A DNA stretch of 36,295 nt from contig JAGQOW010000039.1 of the NCBI GenBank assembly GCA_020427155.1, positions 1 to 36,295 on the forward strand, given 5' to 3'. The notes under the pieces are model-generated. The model was given only the letters and a program-made list of their open reading frames with translations, did not search any database and was not told the DNA's origin. The translations under genes were made by a program, and so were the position numbers. Shown here piece after piece: positions 33,075 to 36,295 of this stretch (position 1 is the first letter of the stretch; each line of letters begins with the position of its first letter). This DNA comes from Planctomycetales bacterium (lineage in GTDB: Bacteria; Planctomycetota; Planctomycetia; Pirellulales; Lacipirellulaceae).

Positions 33075-33096
33075 CTCTCACTGGAAACCGTGTCAA
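33068..33096 (-). promoter_or_regulatory. Promoter of the right GntR gene
   Basis: On the minus strand, TTGACA (33096-33091), a 17-base spacer and TCTACT (33073-33068; four of six -10 bases). The -10 overlaps the operator-like element. The leader to the GTG at 32940 would be about 120 bases. Confidence 0.55.
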
Positions 33097-33420
33097 GTTT
33101 CACGCGAGAACGAAGTCGACGAATGAGGCCAAAAAAACTGCATAATGCGCTACCTGTTGTTGCTCAAGTACTTCCATGAGCTCTTGCTGCACTCTTCATC
33201 CGTGGGCCTGTGGCGGAGATGGTAATGAGCTGAGGAGGCGCTTGCGCCCGGCGATAGAGAAAAAGTCGGCCAGCACTAGCTGTTACTGAGCTGTCGGCAA
33301 TGAAGTTACGGATAGCAGGTGTGCTATGCACGTCCTGGGTGGTGATGCGGTTAGCCAGTGGCGATCGTTTGATACAATTCTGGGCGTTAGCGCAAGTCGT
33401 CATGGATTGTGCGGCATTCG

Positions 33421-33435
33421 CGACCACGATGGTCG
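33421..33435. promoter_or_regulatory. 15-base palindrome upstream of the Gfo/Idh/MocA gene
   Basis: CGACCA-CGA-TGGTCG: 6-base arms, exact reverse complements, three-base centre, 63 bases before the GTG at 33499. Possible operator or small hairpin; unsupported by anything else. Confidence 0.35.
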
Positions 33436-33498
33436 GGCATGTGGAGGCATTGTAGATGATGGGTGTGTGGCTGTAGGGTTTTCTAAGGAGCCGTGATC

Positions 33499-34890
33499 GT
33501 GTCGAAGTCAAGAATCTCTCGTCGCCGGTTTTTGCAGCGCAGTGCAGAGTCGTCGTTGGCCGTGGCGGCGCCTTATTGGTTTTCGTCGCAGAAGTCGCAG
33601 GCGGCCGGCTTTCAGTCAGCGAACGATCGGCCGCAGGTGGGTTTGATTGGTGTGGGCGGCCGTGGGATGTCGATCTCGAAGCTGGCGGCCCAGTATGGCG
33701 ATGTCGTGGCGATTTGTGACGTCGACCTGCAACATGCCGAGGCGGCCAAGGCGGCGTTTGGCGGGACGGCCGCCGTGACGCAAGACTATCGGCAGTTGCT
33801 CGACCGGCAGGACGTGGATGTGATTATCAACGGCACCCCTGATCATTGGCACACGAAGATCAATGTCGATGCCTGCCTGGCGGGCAAAGATGTTTATACC
33901 GAGAAGCCGCTGACGCTGACGATCGACGAAGGCAAGATCTTGCGGCGCGTGGTGGCAGAGACCGGCCGCGTCGTGCAGACGGGCACGCAGCAGCGCAGCG
34001 CAAAGCAGTTTCAAACGGCGGTCGAGCTGGTTCGCAACGGTCGCATCGGCAAGCTGCAGCAGGTCTGGGTGGCGCTGCCGTGGTATAGCACCAAGGGGGG
34101 GCCGTTTGCCGCGACCGCGCCGCCCGACTCGCTCGATTGGAATCGCTATCAGGGGCAGGCGCCCGAGCGCGAGTATTGTGCACAGCGCACTCACAAGGTG
34201 TTTCGCTGGTGGTACATGTACGCCGGCGGCATCATTACCGACTGGGGCAATCACCACGTCGACATTGCCCAGTGGGGCATGGACCGCGAGTTGAGCGGGC
34301 CGACGACGATTGACGCGCGGGGCATTTTTCCTAACGCGGGCCGCGCCGATTGTTTTGATACGCCCGATCGGTTCTTCTGCCGGATGCACTATGCCGACGG
34401 CCCCGAGTTGCTGTACTTTTCGGCCGTGAATGACAAGCAAGTGTACGGCACCGAGGAGGGCGAGCCCACGCCGGCGGAGCAGCTCGAATGGCTGTTTGGG
34501 CGAGAGTGCCCCGACGAGATCAAGACCTACGACCGCAACGGGATCATGTTCATCGGCGATGCGGGACGCGTGTTTGTCAATCGCAGCGGGGTGCATGGCA
34601 AGGCGGTCGAAGAACTGGCCGACAACCCGCTGCCGAGCGACGCCTGGCGAGCGCGGCCGAGCGACGACCACATGGGCAATTTCTTTCAGTGCGTGAAGAC
34701 GCGCGCGGAGCCGGTAGCGCCGGTGCGCGTCGAGCATCGCACGGTGACGGTGTGCCACCTGACGAATCTCTCGATCCGGCTGGGCCGGCCGTTGACCTGG
34801 GACCCGGCGGAGGAGCAGTTTGTCGGCGACGACGAAGCAAACGGCTGGTTGGCTCGCGAGCAGCGAGAAGGGTACGAGATTGAGGGTTAG
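33499..34890 (+). CDS. Tat-exported Gfo/Idh/MocA family oxidoreductase
   Basis: 463 residues from a GTG start at 33499. AAGGAG at 33485-33490 is eight bases upstream, but only two bases from the earlier GTG at 33493, so the second GTG is preferred. A twin-arginine signal is clear (SRRRFLQRS, hydrophobic SSLAVAAPYWF, KSQA|AG). Rossmann NAD(P) site VGLIGVGGRGMSISKL, then VAICDVD, NGTPDHWHTKINVDACLAGKDVYTEKPLT with the family EKP motif, and MYAGGIITDWGNHHVDIAQWGM. The family oxidises or rearranges sugars and sugar derivatives with a tightly bound nicotinamide cofactor; Tat export is typical of planctomycete members. Substrate unknown. This gene is markedly GC-rich (43 of 60 in 34621-34680), unlike the next two. 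Confidence 0.92.
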   Translation: MSKSRISRRRFLQRSAESSLAVAAPYWFSSQKSQAAGFQSANDRPQVGLIGVGGRGMSISKLAAQYGDVVAICDVDLQHAEAAKAAFGGTAAVTQDYRQLLDRQDVDVIINGTPDHWHTKINVDACLAGKDVYTEKPLTLTIDEGKILRRVVAETGRVVQTGTQQRSAKQFQTAVELVRNGRIGKLQQVWVALPWYSTKGGPFAATAPPDSLDWNRYQGQAPEREYCAQRTHKVFRWWYMYAGGIITDWGNHHVDIAQWGMDRELSGPTTIDARGIFPNAGRADCFDTPDRFFCRMHYADGPELLYFSAVNDKQVYGTEEGEPTPAEQLEWLFGRECPDEIKTYDRNGIMFIGDAGRVFVNRSGVHGKAVEELADNPLPSDAWRARPSDDHMGNFFQCVKTRAEPVAPVRVEHRTVTVCHLTNLSIRLGRPLTWDPAEEQFVGDDEANGWLAREQREGYEIEG

Positions 34891-34946
34891 GAGTCGTGAG
34901 CTGAAATCCAGGGGCAAACTGACCCACCCGGGGGTTGGGGGGTATT

Positions 34947-34974
34947 TTGCGGATACCGCAGCTGGTGGTAGAAT
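34947..34974 (+). promoter_or_regulatory. Promoter upstream of the small membrane protein gene
   Basis: TTGCGG (34947-34952), 16 bases, then TAGAAT (34969-34974) with a TGG just before it, an extended -10. The nine bases TGGTAGAAT are identical to those at 22216. Transcription would give a leader of about 135 bases before the ATG at 35117, containing a 31-codon open frame (35007-35102). Confidence 0.5.
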
Positions 34975-35116
34975 GCGGGTCGCTTAGTGCGGTCGGGCTT
35001 GGCTGAATGGGCGCGGGTAAACTCTCCGCAATGGGCTGCTATGAGACTTGGCTACGTTTTTCTGTGTCGAATAAACAAGTTCGTCGATTCTACGTTCTGT
35101 GAGAAATGACGTCATC

Positions 35117-35491
35117 ATGGACGCAGATTCAAATTCGAAACTAATCTTAGGTCGCACTCTTCCGGAACGTGTTAGACTTATAGCATTTAGTCTCGTGATT
35201 TGGACGATTGCAGGGTGGATGTTTTGGGTCGTCGAGTCGTTTGTAGAAGACAGAACTTGGTGGGACTTTGCAGTCAAGCTGGTACTCCATGACCTGATAT
35301 TCACGATTATCGTCTTCGGATGCGCGCTGGTTGCTCACGCTTTGTTTCCGAGCGTAACGCAGCCGTTTGTGGAAAAGGCGGCTGCAAAACTTAGCTTTCT
35401 GCTTTCCGCAATTATTCTGTTCGTCCTCGCAACAATTGTATTTTTATCATTAGTAGTGCCGGTACTACTACATTTTGGGCTCGTGAAATAG
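35117..35491 (+). CDS. Small membrane protein, unknown function
   Basis: 124 residues from ATG 35117; a GTG at 35099 in frame is less likely. Three membrane helices are visible: LIAFSLVIWTIAGWMFWVV, LHDLIFTIIVFGCALVAHAL and LSFLLSAIILFVLATIVFL, with a polar N-terminus and a charged loop (EDRTWWDFAVK) between the first two. I do not recognise the family. The gene is clearly AT-richer than its left neighbour: 27 of 60 G+C at 35161-35220 and 23 of 60 at 35401-35460, against 43 of 60 in 34621-34680. This hints at a foreign origin. No Shine-Dalgarno is evident. Confidence 0.68.
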   Translation: MDADSNSKLILGRTLPERVRLIAFSLVIWTIAGWMFWVVESFVEDRTWWDFAVKLVLHDLIFTIIVFGCALVAHALFPSVTQPFVEKAAAKLSFLLSAIILFVLATIVFLSLVVPVLLHFGLVK

Positions 35492-35662
35492 ATCATTCGT
35501 TGCTTCGCCTCCTTTTACTAAGGCATGAGACAAACCGACTGCTGCACCGAAACCCGCGATCTGGTGCTTTCGAATTGGATGCTTACATCACGCGAGCTGG
35601 GTGAACGGATTCGTTCTTTGTGGATCCCTTCGGACCCCACTACTGACCTCGTGAATTCCTCG

Positions 35663-36262
35663 ATGACCGTCCTGTCCCGTCATATTGAGCTGGTTCTAGC
35701 CGCAATACGCGGTGGCCTGATCGTTGCAGTTGCCATGAGCGCTGGATGCTCGCAAAGTGATGCGCCGAGCACCACTCCGGCTTCGACGCCGACCACTCTG
35801 GACGAAAGAAGAACAAGCGGAGCTACTGAAATGGACAACGACATCACATTCGTAGACGATTACCTCACTAAATGGGATCGCTTCGCACAAGGCGAGAACA
35901 ACTTTGTTCCGGAGATCAAACAATCAACGGCTGAATTCGAGCTTGCGTTGACGCGACTCCTCGCAAGCCGTGATCCTCGCGCGCCGTCGCGATTGGTGTT
36001 TTATGCAGTTGTCCAAGTCGGTGGTTTTATCGTGGCTGATTCTGAACTGGGGCGCGCCGCAAAACCAGTACTCGGCGACGATTTCAATATCTTCACCAAC
36101 AAAGAAGGGAAGGATACTTTTTTCGCAGGCGATCTGTACTTTTGGTGGCAAGACCACAAGAATGAATACAAGGCATTTCGCCTATTCGAAGAATGGCAGA
36201 ATCGCGACTTTGCCAAATCGACTGCCATCCCAATGTATGAAGCGATCCGACAAAAACAATAG
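35663..36262 (+). CDS. Putative lipoprotein, unknown function
   Basis: 199 residues from ATG 35663, placed before the hydrophobic stretch VLAAIRGGLIVAVAMSAGC, which looks like a lipoprotein signal with Cys as lipid site (SAGC, a relaxed lipobox). A Ser/Thr/Pro-rich linker follows, then a globular alpha/beta domain with FVDDYLTKWDRFAQGENNFVP, a LASRDPRAPSRLVFYAVVQVGG stretch, GDLYFWWQDHKNEYKAF and RDFAKSTAIPMYEAI. I do not recognise it. The frame is open to 35525 (also ATG, preceded by AAGG); that would add 46 residues unlike a signal and the start is therefore uncertain. Base composition is AT-rich like the preceding gene. Confidence 0.62.
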   Translation: MTVLSRHIELVLAAIRGGLIVAVAMSAGCSQSDAPSTTPASTPTTLDERRTSGATEMDNDITFVDDYLTKWDRFAQGENNFVPEIKQSTAEFELALTRLLASRDPRAPSRLVFYAVVQVGGFIVADSELGRAAKPVLGDDFNIFTNKEGKDTFFAGDLYFWWQDHKNEYKAFRLFEEWQNRDFAKSTAIPMYEAIRQKQ

Positions 36263-36295
36263 CAACCTAACAAAATGGTATACGGGAGCAGCCAG
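36263..36295. other. Possible left end of an integron attC-like site, cut by the window end
   Basis: Three bases after the stop codon, ACCTAAC (36265-36271) fits the attC core RYYYAAC, followed by AAAATGG and GGGAGCAGCC. An attC begins right after the cassette gene's stop, as here. The matching GTTRRRY arm and hairpin would lie beyond the window, so this is only suggestive. Confidence 0.3.

Larger units (their letters stand above)
32941..33498. other. Divergent intergenic region between the right GntR gene and the Gfo/Idh/MocA gene
   Basis: 558 bases. It holds the minus-strand promoter and operator-like element of the GntR gene (33058-33096), a weak + strand -10 candidate TACAAT at 33373-33378 without a good -35, and a small palindrome at 33421-33435. 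A minus-strand open frame at 33164-33511 has no protein-like features and overlaps the next gene's start, so I do not call it. Confidence 0.5.

Noticed and set aside
33164..33511. 115-codon minus-strand frame between the right GntR gene and the oxidoreductase
   Set aside because: Runs into the start of the oxidoreductase gene, has no recognisable features and lies in a promoter region.
33616..34917. 433-codon minus-strand frame over the Gfo/Idh/MocA gene
   Set aside because: Antisense shadow; Arg/His/Ala-rich sequence typical of GC-rich reverse frames.

Overview
The window looks like a chromosomal segment of a planctomycete, most likely of the Pirellulales type. The basis is a set of gene families typical of that phylum sitting side by side. 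They are a DUF1559 prepilin-like protein followed by a small lipoprotein, PEP-CTERM proteins with LamG-like, beta-strand and dockerin-like modules, a DUF1598-type secreted protein, a Tat-exported Gfo/Idh/MocA oxidoreductase, and a futalosine-pathway menaquinone gene. Genes are mostly GC-rich. No tRNA, rRNA, CRISPR array, insertion sequence or phage gene was seen.

Region by region. Positions 1-2684 (+) carry the 3' end of mqnD, an M20 amidohydrolase and a GCS2/YbdK-type carboxylate-amine ligase. Positions 2717-7056 (-) carry a YgiQ radical SAM protein, a sodium:solute symporter and a thioredoxin-fold redoxin. At 7435-9761 (+) there is thioredoxin with a strong terminator, then a long coiled-coil protein. 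At 9763-12139 (-) are a glycine-rich secreted protein and a DUF1598-type protein. At 12581-15300 (+) are a large DUF11-repeat lipoprotein and a stand-alone LigD phosphoesterase-like protein. A membrane-anchored hypothetical (15327-16040, -) is followed by lysS, a LolC/E-like permease, a LolD-like ATPase and an IlvE-type aminotransferase (16288-21249, +). A secreted hypothetical (-) and a DUF3303 protein (+) follow.

The most interesting part is 22700-33100. Two paralogous GntR/FCD regulators sit at the two ends and point inwards. The left one is translationally coupled to the DUF1559 protein and a lipoprotein. Between them lies an ORF that appears to be two complete PEP-CTERM proteins fused in frame, each half with its own signal peptide and its own PEP-CTERM tail. 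Next to it is a sialidase/NHL-type propeller protein with a dockerin-like region and a PEP-CTERM tail. Both regulator promoters carry the same 17-base element (14 of 17 identical), a good candidate for a shared operator. I infer one regulated surface or extracellular system whose genes are controlled by, and co-inherited with, the two regulators.

The right end holds a Tat-exported Gfo/Idh/MocA oxidoreductase, then two clearly AT-richer genes (a small membrane protein and a putative lipoprotein). Immediately after the last stop codon is a short sequence resembling the left end of an integron attC site, cut by the window edge. This end may be an acquired gene-cassette region.
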